This document shows positions 6,516-14,705 of a stretch of 25,853 nt of DNA, piece by piece. The first letter of the stretch is position 1, and the number at the start of each line of letters is the position of its first letter. The notes beneath the pieces were generated by a model. The model saw only the letters and a list, made by a program, of their open reading frames with translations, searched no databases and was not told the origin of the DNA. Location: NCBI GenBank assembly GCA_047623555.1, contig JBLHMP010000059.1, positions 1-25,853 on the forward strand, written 5' to 3'. Source of the DNA: NORP181 sp047623555 (GTDB taxonomy: Bacteria; Pseudomonadota; Alphaproteobacteria; Rhodobacterales; Rhodobacteraceae). A program made the position numbers and the translations under genes.

Positions 6516-7697
6516 ATGACACATCCCAACCCTGCGCGCCCCTGGTTGGTCCTGTTTGGCCTAACGTTAGGCGTTTGTGTCACCAACGGGTTTGCCCGGT
6601 TTGCCTATGGCGTCATCCTGCCCGCGATGAAACAAGACCTCGGCTGGAGCTATGCCCAGGCTGGGTGGTTGAACACGGCAAATGCGTTGGGCTATATCGT
6701 CGGGGCCATCGTCACATTATGGCTCATCACCCAGTTCACCCCGGCACGATTGTTCAGCCTTGGGGTCATAACCACATCATTTTTCCTGCTGTTCACCGGC
6801 CTGACCGACGCGCTTTGGCTGCAATCTGTTTGGCGGGCCCTGGCGGGTGTGTTTGGGGCGATATCCTTTATCACCGGCGGTGCGCTGGCGGCGGCCCTGT
6901 TTCAGGACAATCCCAAAAACAACGCATTGGCCATCGCGCTTTATTTCGGCTTTGGCGGCGGTTTGGGCATTGTCCTAAGCGGCGCGGCGCTGCCTCTGAT
7001 GCTCGACACATGGGGGCCGTCATCCTGGCCCTATGCCTGGATCGCGGTTGGCATAACCTGCCTGGTCTTTACCCCGCCAAGCGTCTGGGCCGCCGAACAT
7101 CTGCGCCCGCCCACCAGCAAAGCCCGACCCAAGGCCGACGTACCGATGCTTCGCATGTTGGGCGTTATCGCGGGTTATGCCGGGTTTGGCATGGGTTATA
7201 TCGTCTATCTGACGTTTCTGGTGGCGTGGATGCGCGCCCATGATTTCAGCGCGGGTATAGTGTCGGGCATTTGGGTGCTGTTGGGCACCTTCATCACGCT
7301 GTCGCCTTTTGTCTGGCGCTCGGTCTTTGCCCGGTTTGCATCGGGTCTGCCACTGGCAATGATCCTGACCTGCATTGCCATCGGGTCTGTGTTGCCAGTG
7401 CTGATGCCGACGGCCACCGGGCTAATTCTGTCGGCCATGGTTTTTGGCCTGTCGGTGTTCATGTCCCCCGGAGCGATCACCAACTTTACCCGTCAGAACC
7501 TGCCGCCCGCCAGTTGGGGTGCGGCGCTGACCCGGTTTACCATCGTCTTTGCCATTGCTCAGACCGTTTCGCCCATCGCGGCCGGCATTATCGGCGATAT
7601 CACCGGCGACATTGGCGACAGCATCGTGGTGGCCGCCGGCGTCCTTCTGCTCGGGGCTGTGTTTGCCCTGATGCAGAAACCACTAGACACCGTTTAA
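6516..7697 (+). CDS. MFS transporter, YbfB/YjiJ-like
   Basis: The gene encodes 393 residues with about 12 hydrophobic membrane segments and the N-terminal pattern GFARFAYGVILPAM typical of the YbfB/YjiJ branch of major facilitator transporters. It should be an inner-membrane secondary carrier for a small organic substrate. It diverges from the Rieske/GS-like unit across a 145-base gap with a palindromic operator candidate, so it may import the compound that unit attacks, or export a product. That link rests on context alone. The ATG at 6516 fits the family N-terminus, although the ribosome site (GACGCCGAGG) is weak. A terminator-like hairpin follows at 7714-7738. Confidence 0.82.
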   Translation: MTHPNPARPWLVLFGLTLGVCVTNGFARFAYGVILPAMKQDLGWSYAQAGWLNTANALGYIVGAIVTLWLITQFTPARLFSLGVITTSFFLLFTGLTDALWLQSVWRALAGVFGAISFITGGALAAALFQDNPKNNALAIALYFGFGGGLGIVLSGAALPLMLDTWGPSSWPYAWIAVGITCLVFTPPSVWAAEHLRPPTSKARPKADVPMLRMLGVIAGYAGFGMGYIVYLTFLVAWMRAHDFSAGIVSGIWVLLGTFITLSPFVWRSVFARFASGLPLAMILTCIAIGSVLPVLMPTATGLILSAMVFGLSVFMSPGAITNFTRQNLPPASWGAALTRFTIVFAIAQTVSPIAAGIIGDITGDIGDSIVVAAGVLLLGAVFALMQKPLDTV

Positions 7698-7709
7698 TCA
7701 GCACAAACG

Positions 7710-7739
7710 AAAACGGCCGCCCCAATCCGGGACGGCCGC
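7710..7739 (-). terminator. Rho-independent terminator after rplT
   Basis: A 10-bp stem with one mismatch (CGGCCGCCCC at 7714-7723 against GGGACGGCCG at 7729-7738) and a 5-base loop is followed on the minus strand by TTTT. It lies 28 bases beyond the rplT stop and may also end plus-strand transcripts from the MFS gene. Confidence 0.75.
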
Positions 7740-7766
7740 ATAATTCTAGTCAGTCGCTTAGGCGCG

Positions 7767-8132
7767 TTACGCGGCCAGAGCGGCCTGTGCCTGGGCAACA
7801 ATAACACCAAACGCGTCGGGCTCATGTACGGCCAGATCGGCGAGAACCTTACGGTCAACTTCGATACCAGCCATGTTCAGACCGTTGATGAAACGGCTGT
7901 ACGTCAGCGCCTCATCATGCGACCGAACGGCCGCGTTGATCCGCTGGATCCACAGCGCCCGGAAATTCCGCTTGCGTGTTTTACGGTCGCGCGTGGCGTA
8001 TTGGTTGGCTTTGTCGACGGCTTGCGTAGCAACTTTATAGACGCTTTTACGACGGCCATAATAACCTTTGGCGGCTTTGATAATTTTGCGATGACGGGCG
8101 TGGGTGACCACACCACCTTTTACACGTGACAT
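7767..8132 (-). CDS. rplT: 50S ribosomal protein L20
   Basis: This 121-residue basic protein matches bacterial L20 throughout. It begins MSRVKGGVVTHARH, followed by KAAKGYYGRRKSVYK, RDRKTRKRNFRALWIQRINAA, and a C-terminal SRFINGL...DRKVLADLA segment (about 78-107). It binds 23S rRNA early in large-subunit assembly. It lies 15 bases downstream of rpmI in the usual rpmI-rplT order, with an AAGG site before the ATG and a terminator after the stop. In many bacteria L20 represses its own operon by binding the mRNA; no such site was identified here. infC is not adjacent, at least within this window. Confidence 0.97.
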   Translation of the reverse strand: MSRVKGGVVTHARHRKIIKAAKGYYGRRKSVYKVATQAVDKANQYATRDRKTRKRNFRALWIQRINAAVRSHDEALTYSRFINGLNMAGIEVDRKVLADLAVHEPDAFGVIVAQAQAALAA

Positions 8133-8147
8133 ATGATCAGCCTTCTA

Positions 8148-8348
8148 TCAGCGGTCGTAGGGCATATAGCCCTTGACGATTTTAGCATCTGCAGAACAAA
8201 GCGCGGTTGTACCACGCGCGTTGCGAATGAATTTCTTAGAGCGTTTGATCATCATGTGACGCTTGCCAGCCTGGCCGGCGATTACCTTGCCAGTCGCGCT
8301 AATTTTAAAGCGCTTCTTGGCGCTTGATTTGGTCTTCATCTTGGGCAT
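8148..8348 (-). CDS. rpmI: 50S ribosomal protein L35
   Basis: This 66-residue, very basic protein opens MPKMKTKSSAKKRFK and contains the conserved HMMIKRSKKFIRNARGT segment (31-47), the normal length and pattern for L35 of the large ribosomal subunit. An AGGAG site lies 6 bases before the ATG at 8346-8348. It is the first gene of the rpmI-rplT pair. The 112 bases upstream, up to the next gene, should hold the promoter; they include an unusual run of C residues around 8441-8448. Confidence 0.97.
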   Translation of the reverse strand: MPKMKTKSSAKKRFKISATGKVIAGQAGKRHMMIKRSKKFIRNARGTTALCSADAKIVKGYMPYDR

Positions 8349-8460
8349 TTCCGTCTCCTATATTTGGGTCGGTTCACACACGACTCGGCATGCCACTTAG
8401 GCCGGTCGTGCAGTCAGAGTGCGCCATGTACGCAGGTTGCCCCCCCCTGACAAGAGGGAT

Positions 8461-8685
8461 TCAGGGCATAAAGCGGTTTATCACCTGGAAAAACGTGCCT
8501 GGGATGTCTTTGACCGTATATCCGCCGGGTTTTGTTGTCACTGCGTACAAAACCAGCGCCCCAGCAATCAGAATAATCATCGAAGATGCGCGCGGTGCCC
8601 GCGAGTCGCTGAACGCGGACAACACCGAAGGAATAGCAAAACAGGCTACAATTAGCCCCAGAATAAGGGCCAGATCCGGATCCAT
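8461..8685 (-). CDS. Small two-helix membrane protein, unknown function
   Basis: The gene encodes 74 residues with two hydrophobic helices (about 6-24 and 36-50) joined by a short basic loop (FSDSRAPRASS), and an amphipathic tail ending FFQVINRFMP. It should sit in the inner membrane, with the basic loop cytoplasmic by the positive-inside rule. An AGGGA site precedes the ATG at 8683-8685. It begins 29 bases after the pyk stop on the same strand, so it is probably on the pyk transcript. The function is unknown; I recall similar short proteins near these genes in related bacteria but cannot confirm it. Confidence 0.7.
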   Translation of the reverse strand: MDPDLALILGLIVACFAIPSVLSAFSDSRAPRASSMIILIAGALVLYAVTTKPGGYTVKDIPGTFFQVINRFMP

Positions 8686-8714
8686 AAAACTTTCCCTCTT
8701 TAATCTAAGACAGA

Positions 8715-10160
8715 CTAGCCCGGATCGGTGCGGAAAATCAAACGTTCGTCACAGGGCGCCACCCGTAAAATGTTGGTGGTGCCCGGAACGTTAAACGGCA
8801 CGCCTGCGGTCACAACAATTTGGTCGGTTTCGGTGGCAAATCCACCGTTGCGCGCCGCCCGTGCCGCATTAACAACGGCCATCTTAAAGCGCCCCAGCTC
8901 TTTGGTCATAACACAGTTGCAACCCCAGCTAAGCGCCAGCCGCCGCGCCGTCCCCCGAAGAGAGGTCAGCGCGATGATCGGCACACCGGGACGTTCGCGC
9001 GCGGTCAACAGGGCGGTTGTGCCGCTTTGGGTGAAACAACAGATCGCCTTGATCTCGGTGGTTTCGGCAATTTCGCGGGCCGCGGCAACGATGCCATCGG
9101 CAACGCTGCTGCCTTTGACATTGCGCGACGCGGCAATGATCTGCGCATAGGTCGGGTCGGATTCGACCTCGATCGCAACATTGTTCATCGTTTGGACGGC
9201 TTCGAGCGGATAGCTACCCGCCGCTGATTCTGCTGACAACATCACCGCATCGGTGCCTTCATAGATCGCGGTGGCGACATCGGACACTTCGGCCCGGGTG
9301 GGCATTGGATTGTCGATCATGCTTTCCAGCATTTGGGTGGCCACGATCACCGGCTTGGCGGCAGAGCGGCATTTGCGCACCAGACGTTTCTGGATCGGCG
9401 GCACCGCAGACACTGGCAATTCAACGCCAAGATCGCCGCGTGCCACCATGATGCCGTCCGAAACGGCCAAAATATCGTCAAAACGTTCAACCGCCGACGG
9501 CTTTTCGATCTTGGACATAACGGCGGCGCGGCCATCAACCAAAACTTTCGCCTCGAGCACGTCTTCGGGTTTTTGTACAAAAGAAAGCGCGATCCAATCG
9601 ACCCCCAAAGCACAGGCAAATTCCAGATCAGCGAGGTCTTTTTCAGACAAGGCCGTCAGCGGCAACAGCACATCCGGTACATTAACACCCTTGCGGTTGG
9701 AAATCATACCGCCGACCACCACAACACAATTGGCAAAATCGGTGCCACAGGTTTCCACCTTCAGGCGGATTTTACCGTCATTCACCAACAGGCTGGCGCC
9801 CGGCTCAAGGGCTGCAAAAATCTCAGAATGAGGCAGGCAAACGCGAGTTTCATCGCCATCCGCCGGATCAAGATCAAGCCGAAAAGCCGCGCCGATCTTT
9901 AGTTCAGCCGATTCACCCGCAAAGGTTCCGACCCGCAGCTTTGGACCCTGCAAATCTGCCAGAATGGCAATCGGGCTATCAAGGTCCTTTTCCACCTGAC
10001 GGATAATCCGGTGTTTGTCAGCGATGTCGTCCTGTGTGCCGTGGCTCATATTCAGGCGAAATACGTCTACCCCGGTTTCATGCAAGGCACGGATCATATC
10101 ATAGCTGTCGGACGCAGGCCCAAGGGTGGCCACGATCTTGACATTGCGCTGGCGTCTCAT
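8715..10160 (-). CDS. pyk: Pyruvate kinase
   Basis: This 481-residue cytoplasmic glycolytic enzyme converts phosphoenolpyruvate and ADP to pyruvate and ATP. It begins with the typical KIVATLGPAS segment. It carries the catalytic-lysine and metal region SKIEKPSAVE...DGIMVARGDLGVE and the TRAEVSDVATAIYEGTDAVM block with the following LSAESA. The C-terminal domain has FTQSGTTA, as usual for the allosteric part. The length fits the family. The ATG at 10158-10160 lies in a 114-base gap shared with the divergent N-formylglutamate amidohydrolase gene. The small membrane protein gene follows on the same strand. Confidence 0.96.
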   Translation of the reverse strand: MRRQRNVKIVATLGPASDSYDMIRALHETGVDVFRLNMSHGTQDDIADKHRIIRQVEKDLDSPIAILADLQGPKLRVGTFAGESAELKIGAAFRLDLDPADGDETRVCLPHSEIFAALEPGASLLVNDGKIRLKVETCGTDFANCVVVVGGMISNRKGVNVPDVLLPLTALSEKDLADLEFACALGVDWIALSFVQKPEDVLEAKVLVDGRAAVMSKIEKPSAVERFDDILAVSDGIMVARGDLGVELPVSAVPPIQKRLVRKCRSAAKPVIVATQMLESMIDNPMPTRAEVSDVATAIYEGTDAVMLSAESAAGSYPLEAVQTMNNVAIEVESDPTYAQIIAASRNVKGSSVADGIVAAAREIAETTEIKAICCFTQSGTTALLTARERPGVPIIALTSLRGTARRLALSWGCNCVMTKELGRFKMAVVNAARAARNGGFATETDQIVVTAGVPFNVPGTTNILRVAPCDERLIFRTDPG

Positions 10161-10274
10161 TTTGGTGCCGTCCTAAATTTGTTTATGTTACCGCAAACAT
10201 TGCTTGCCTGCTTATGCGCTAATTCCCATTCTACGGCAACTGTCCTAAAGTGACGTGAAAGAGAATTCAGGCCC

Positions 10275-11012
10275 ATGACATATACACCCTATTTCGTTCA
10301 CGGTGAAAACCGACCTTCGCGGTGGTTGATAATCTGTGACCATGCCACCAATACCGTGCCACCCCAAATTGCCAACGGCGATCTGGGACTATCGCGCGAA
10401 GATATGGAGCGTCACATTGCCTATGATGTCGGCGCTTACGGCATGGCACAACATTTGGGTGTGTTGCTGGATGCACCGGTGATTGCGTCTAATTTCTCGC
10501 GGTTGGTGATTGATCCGAACCGGGGCGAGGATGATCCGACATTGCTAATGAAGCTCTATGACGGGTCGATCATTCCGGCAAATCGCCATGCCGATGCGGC
10601 AGAAAAAGAGCGTCGGTTGGCACTGTGTTATCGCCCCTATCACGATGCCTTGGCGCGCATGGCCGCTCTGCCACATGTGGTTGTTGTCTCGGTGCACAGT
10701 TTTACCCGGCAATTGCGTGGCCATCCACCGCGCCCGTGGGAAATTGCCATCCTTTATGCCGAAGACGAGCGCCTGACCCGGCCGTTGATTGACATTCTCC
10801 AGGCCGACAGTGAGGCACCGATTGGCGACAATGAACCCTATACTGGCCGTCTAACTGACGACACCATCGAGAAACACGCAATCACCCAGCACCGCCCCAA
10901 CGCCCTGATCGAGTTGCGCAATGACCTGATTGCCGATCACGCCGGACAAATAGCCAGGGCCGAACACCTAGCCCCATTATTGCAACAGGCGTTAGACGCA
11001 TCCGGCACGTAA
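10275..11012 (+). CDS. N-formylglutamate amidohydrolase family protein
   Basis: The gene encodes 245 residues of the N-formylglutamate amidohydrolase (FGase) family. These zinc enzymes hydrolyse an N-acyl group from glutamate, classically the last step of one histidine-degradation route. The family blocks visible are CDHATNTVP (21-29), NFSRLVIDPNRG (73-84) and VVSVHSFT (137-144), plus the late LIELRNDLI. No other hut genes lie nearby. Because the dgcN/dgcA genes are about 3 kb away, an N-acylglutamate deacylase role is worth considering, but that is inference. Transcription diverges from pyk, and a DUF1244 gene follows 72 bases downstream on the same strand. Confidence 0.85.
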   Translation: MTYTPYFVHGENRPSRWLIICDHATNTVPPQIANGDLGLSREDMERHIAYDVGAYGMAQHLGVLLDAPVIASNFSRLVIDPNRGEDDPTLLMKLYDGSIIPANRHADAAEKERRLALCYRPYHDALARMAALPHVVVVSVHSFTRQLRGHPPRPWEIAILYAEDERLTRPLIDILQADSEAPIGDNEPYTGRLTDDTIEKHAITQHRPNALIELRNDLIADHAGQIARAEHLAPLLQQALDASGT

Positions 11013-11084
11013 AGGCCCCAAAAGGTGACAAAGCATGTCGCGTTGCTTACATCAGTTTACAGACCATAACACCGGAGTCACCCC

Positions 11085-11393
11085 ATGGATCATCAAACCG
11101 AAATCGAACTTCAGGCCGCTGCATTTCGTCGTCTGCAACAACATCTGATGCAGGACCGCACCGATGTGCAAAATATCGACCTGATGAACCTCGCAGGGTT
11201 TTGCCGCAACTGCCTAAGCCGCTGGTATCAAGAGGCCGCCGCCAAAAAGGGCATTGAGATGGGCAAAGATGAGGCGCGCGAGCTTTATTACGGCATGACC
11301 ATGGCCGAGTGGAAAGCCGACTATCAAACCGAAACCAGCCCGGAAAAGCAGGCCGAGTTTAAAGTCGCGTTTGACGAAAACGTCACTAAGTAG
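11085..11393 (+). CDS. DUF1244 domain protein
   Basis: The gene encodes 102 residues that correspond to DUF1244 over nearly their whole length. It has the helical core FRRLQQHLMQDRTDVQNIDL (about 14-33) and the conserved FCRNCLSRWY (37-46) with two cysteines, then GMTMAEWK (about 67-74). The family is common in Proteobacteria and its function is unknown; the Cys-x2-Cys could bind metal. There is no signal peptide or membrane segment, so it is cytoplasmic. It follows the FGase-like gene by 72 bases and converges on the broken CoA-transferase gene, with a strong hairpin between. Confidence 0.88.
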   Translation: MDHQTEIELQAAAFRRLQQHLMQDRTDVQNIDLMNLAGFCRNCLSRWYQEAAAKKGIEMGKDEARELYYGMTMAEWKADYQTETSPEKQAEFKVAFDENVTK

Positions 11394-11414
11394 GCGACCT
11401 AGATCAATCTTCGC

Positions 11415-11440
11415 TGGTGGGCTGAGGTTTCAGCCCACCA
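11415..11440. terminator. Perfect 11-bp hairpin between convergent genes
   Basis: TGGTGGGCTGA (11415-11425) pairs perfectly with TCAGCCCACCA (11430-11440) around a 4-base loop. It contains the stop codon of the minus-strand CoA-transferase gene and lies 21 bases after the DUF1244 stop. It is suited to end transcripts from both sides, but neither side has a clear T-run. Confidence 0.5.
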
Positions 11441-12615
11441 CGCCTTGCTGTTTCAGCGCCTCAAACTCGGCGTTTTCCACGCCAATCGCGGCCAGAATAT
11501 CGCGGCTGTCCTGCCCATGCGCATGGGGTGGATGATCAAGCTGCGGTGTTCCGTGATCATAGCTGAATGCCGCCACCGGCAAACGCGTTGAATTCTGCCC
11601 GTCAGCCGCGTGTTGCAAGACACCCCGCGATAGACTATGCTCTTCGGCCAACGCCTGATCCAACCGTCGCACCCGCGCAGCAGGAACATGGTGATCGTTC
11701 AAAATCACCTCCCACTCATCCGCGGTTTTGGTTTGTAAAACTCGGGTTAACGCCGCCACATCCCTAGCCTGACGCCCACCAATCTGCGCCCTTGGGCAAA
11801 CAGCAATTTCATCCGCAGCCACATCATCCCCCACGGCCCGCATCAGATTGGACATCTGCCTGTTGGTAAACGCACCAATCATTAATGTGCCAGCGGCGGT
11901 TTCAAAACTACCATACCCGGCCAGAGCAGGATCCTGATTGCCATGCGGCACCGGACTATTGCCCGTTGCAATCGTTGCTGTTGTATAGGACGCCATCAAC
12001 ATCAACGCCGCATCCGCCATCGACACGTCAATATACCGCCCCAACCCGGCTTGCGCCCGCCCATAAAGCGCCGCTGAGATCGCCAAAGCCACCTGTGCCA
12101 TAATCAACCATCGCCGGACCAATCCGCAGCGGGGCCTGCCCGCTATCGCCATTTGCCGCCATGAGCCCGGAATAGGCCTGAATAACGTTGTCATAGGCCG
12201 GGTGGGATTGTTTCGGTCCTGTCTGGCCATAGCCACTGATCACACAGTAAATCAAGCTGGGATTCAATACCTTAAGCCGATCATATCCCAACCCGAGTTC
12301 AGCCGCGCAATGTGCCGTGAAATTCTGCACAACCACATCGGCCTCAACAACCAAACGGTCAAATAACGCCCGGCCTTTGTCGGATTTTAAATTCAACGCC
12401 AGTGTCTTTTTGCCACCCGCCTGTGCCTGAAACATCAGCCCCATTCCCTGCGCATTCAATTCGGGATCGGCGCCATCTGCACGTGTCATATCGGGCCTAT
12501 CGACGGCTTCGATCTTGATAATCTCCGCACCCAATACGCCCAGTTGATAGGCGCAGAACGGGCCCGCAAATGCATGCGTCAGGTCCAGAACCCGCACTTT
12601 GTTGAATGGTCGCAT
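11430..12615 (-). pseudogene. CaiB/BaiF family CoA-transferase, frameshifted
   Basis: The sequence encodes a class III (CaiB/BaiF) acyl-CoA transferase in two pieces. The first frame, from ATG 12615, runs from VRVLDLTHAFAGPFC through KTLALNLKSDKGR and VVQNFTAH to AMVDYGTG, near 12091-12100. There homology moves to the next frame, VALAISAALYGRAQAGLGRYID, which continues to the stop at 11430. The total span (about 395 codons) equals a normal family member, so only one indel (+1 or -2 modulo 3) breaks it. A strong AGGAGG site precedes the start and both halves keep good family sequence, so the mutation is recent or a sequencing error. An intact protein would move CoA between a carboxylate and an acyl-CoA; its substrate is unknown. 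Confidence 0.8.
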
Positions 12616-12755
12616 TGGCAGTCCTCCTTGCCTCTATTTTGGCATAAAGGAAATTAGAAACCGTTCTGTTTTCGTCGTTTTTCAGGTCGCTTTTGGGTGT
12701 TCAGGGCGGCCAAGACTGTGCCATGCCCGGACCCTGGCAGAGCCCGGGACCCAAC

Positions 12756-13616
12756 TTAGATCGCGACTTTGCGGCTCTCTTCGAGATAGATTTCGCGCAG
12801 CCGCGGCGCCACGTTGCCCGGCGTGCCATCGCCCAGTTGAACGCCATCAATCTCAACCACAGGCATCACAAATGTGCTGGCCGAGGTGATAAACGCCTCG
12901 TCCGCCGTTTTGGCCTCATCAATGGTAAAGTTGCGCTCTTCGACTTCCATCTGCGCCTCTTTTGCAAACCGTAAAACAGCGGCGCGGGTGATGCCGTGCA
13001 GGATGTCATTTGACAGCCCGCGGGTGATGATTTTGTTGCCTTTGACGATATAAGCGTTGTTGGAGGTGCCTTCGGTGACAAAACCGTCCTCGACCAGCCA
13101 CGCATCATCAACACCGGCCTTTTTCGCCATCATCTTGCCCATCGACGGATACAGCAATTGCACGGTTTTGATGTCGCGACGGCCCCAACGCAGATCCTCA
13201 ATGCTGATAATTTTGATGCCCTTCCTGGGCACCGGATTATCGGCCAGCCCAGGTTTTTTTTGGGTAAATAGCACGATGGTCGATGGCGTGGTTTCCGGGT
13301 CGGGAAATACAAAATCTCGATCATCCGGCGCACCCCGGGTGATCTGCAGATAGATCATGCCGTCGGTAATATCGTTCAGCGTCACCAACTCGCGGTGGAT
13401 CGCCAACAGTTCGTCCTTGGTCACAGGATTGGCCATATCCAGCTCGCCCAGCGACCGGTTCAGACGCACCGAGTGACCGTCAAAATCGATCAATTTACCG
13501 TCCAGAACCGAGGTCACCTCATAGACTCCATCGGCCATCAGAAACCCACGGTCAAAGATCGAAACCTTGGCTTCGGTCTCGGGCAAATACTCTCCGTTTA
13601 CGTATACTGTGCGCAT
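12756..13616 (-). CDS. D-amino-acid aminotransferase (class IV)
   Basis: This 286-residue PLP enzyme has fold type IV and the size of D-alanine aminotransferases. FDRGFLMADGVYEV (21-34) is the class signature region. The PLP lysine is predicted at Lys150 in RRDIKTVQLL, and the cofactor-binding TEGTSNNAYIV follows at 181-191. It should swap amino groups between a D-amino acid and 2-oxoglutarate or pyruvate, giving D-Glu or D-Ala; branched-chain aminotransferase activity is the main alternative. An upstream in-frame start at 13667 would overlap dgcA; the ATG at 13614-13616 is preferred because homology begins MRTVYVNGEYL. It lies 41 bases downstream of dgcA on the same strand, which supports a D-amino-acid role. 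Confidence 0.85.
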   Translation of the reverse strand: MRTVYVNGEYLPETEAKVSIFDRGFLMADGVYEVTSVLDGKLIDFDGHSVRLNRSLGELDMANPVTKDELLAIHRELVTLNDITDGMIYLQITRGAPDDRDFVFPDPETTPSTIVLFTQKKPGLADNPVPRKGIKIISIEDLRWGRRDIKTVQLLYPSMGKMMAKKAGVDDAWLVEDGFVTEGTSNNAYIVKGNKIITRGLSNDILHGITRAAVLRFAKEAQMEVEERNFTIDEAKTADEAFITSASTFVMPVVEIDGVQLGDGTPGNVAPRLREIYLEESRKVAI

Positions 13617-13657
13617 TGGGTTGTCGTCCTTTTCCTGTTGTCCGTACTGGGGCTTCG

Positions 13658-14623
13658 TCACCCCCAAAGGCTGGCATCTGACGGATGCACACCCCGTTCA
13701 TCAAATTTCAAAGCATTGTCGCGGTCTTCGGCCAATAACAGCGGCCCATCAAGGTCTACGACCGATACGCCCTGCGCCACCAGCGTCGCCGGAGCCATCG
13801 CCAAAGACGACCCAACCATACAGCCAACCATGACGCCGTAACCTTCGGCCTCGGCCGCGCGGCGCAATTCCAGCGCCTCGGTCAGCCCGCCGGTTTTATC
13901 CAACTTAATGTTCACCACATCGTATTTACCGCGCAAACTGGCGAGGCTTCCTCGGTCATGGCAGCTCTCATCGGCACAGACCGGCACCGGCCGCGGCATC
14001 CCGATCAGCACATCGTCCGCACCCGCAGGCAAAGGTTGCTCAACCAGCGATACGCCCAAACGCACCAGATGCGGCGCAAGATCGGTATAAACCTCGGCTG
14101 ACCAGCCCTCGTTGGCATCAACAATAATGGTCGATTTTGGCGCCCCGGCGCGCACCGCCTCAAGGCGGGCCATGTCATCAGGCGTGCCCAGTTTGATTTT
14201 CAGCAGCGGACGATGCGCGTTTTTCGCCGCCTGCCCCTGCATTTTCTCGGGTGTATCCAGCGACAGAGTATAGGCGGTGATCTCAGGCCCCGGAGCGGTT
14301 AATCCTGCCAGTTGCCAAACCCGTTCCCCGGCACGCTTGGCCTCAATATCCCACAACGCACAATCCAACGCATTGCGCGCCGCACCCGCTGGCAACAGAT
14401 CATACAGGTCGGCCCGTGTTACATTGCCCGGCACGCCCATAATCTGCGCCTCAACCGATTCAAGCGTCTCACCATACCGCGCATAGGGCACACATTCGCC
14501 CCAACCCTGATGCGATCCATCGTTAAGTCGAACCGTCAGCACCTTTGCCTCGGTCCGTGACCCGCGCGAAATGGTAAACACCTGCGCCAGTTTAAACACA
14601 TCCCGACTCACCGATATTTGCAC
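13658..14623 (-). CDS. dgcA: N-acetyl-D-glutamate racemase DgcA / dipeptide epimerase
   Basis: This 321-residue enolase-superfamily enzyme is of the muconate-lactonizing/dipeptide-epimerase branch. The KIK motif holds a catalytic lysine (Lys144). Metal ligands are Asp169 (VDANEGW), Glu195 (VEQPLP) and Asp218 (ADES), and the second catalytic lysine is Lys240 (VNIKLDKTGG). On sequence alone it could be an L-Ala-D/L-Glu epimerase of peptidoglycan recycling. With a DUF1611 gene just upstream, the better call is DgcA, which racemises N-acetyl-D-glutamate in the marine D-glutamate pathway. The start is a GTG at 14621-14623 with GAGGT about 6 bases upstream. It is separated from dgcN by 143 bases containing repeat hairpins. 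Confidence 0.82.
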   Translation of the reverse strand: MQISVSRDVFKLAQVFTISRGSRTEAKVLTVRLNDGSHQGWGECVPYARYGETLESVEAQIMGVPGNVTRADLYDLLPAGAARNALDCALWDIEAKRAGERVWQLAGLTAPGPEITAYTLSLDTPEKMQGQAAKNAHRPLLKIKLGTPDDMARLEAVRAGAPKSTIIVDANEGWSAEVYTDLAPHLVRLGVSLVEQPLPAGADDVLIGMPRPVPVCADESCHDRGSLASLRGKYDVVNIKLDKTGGLTEALELRRAAEAEGYGVMVGCMVGSSLAMAPATLVAQGVSVVDLDGPLLLAEDRDNALKFDERGVHPSDASLWG

Positions 14624-14691
14624 AGGCCCACCTCTTCTTTTTTCAAATTCTTTTGTTCATCATGGGCTTTCGCCCGTTCTACGCCTGAAAC

Positions 14692-14704
14692 GCTCCGCCG
14701 GAGC
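14692..14704. repeat. Short GC-rich hairpin in the dgcN-dgcA gap
   Basis: GCTCCGCCGGAGC forms a compact inverted repeat directly next to the minus-strand copy of the 33-bp repeat. On the minus strand it is followed by GTTTC, so it could weaken read-through from dgcN into dgcA. Confidence 0.45.
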
Positions 14705-14705
14705 A

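Noticed and set aside
8441..8448. C-run upstream of rpmI as a phase-variable tract
   Set aside because: It lies between genes outside any clear promoter spacer, and nothing indicates switching of a ribosomal-protein operon.
9333..9902. Plus-strand open frame opposite pyk
   Set aside because: Reverse frame of a conserved housekeeping gene; composition is that of a shadow.
12091..12100. Programmed ribosomal frameshift at the CoA-transferase break
   Set aside because: No slippery heptamer or following pseudoknot is apparent, and the family is not known to use recoding.
12028..12236. Reading the two CoA-transferase frames as two separate overlapping genes
   Set aside because: Family homology runs continuously from one frame into the other at about 12091-12100, and neither piece alone matches a known complete protein.
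13617..13667. Longer D-aminotransferase start at 13667
   Set aside because: It would add 17 residues without family similarity and overlap dgcA; the ATG at 13616 gives the usual N-terminus.
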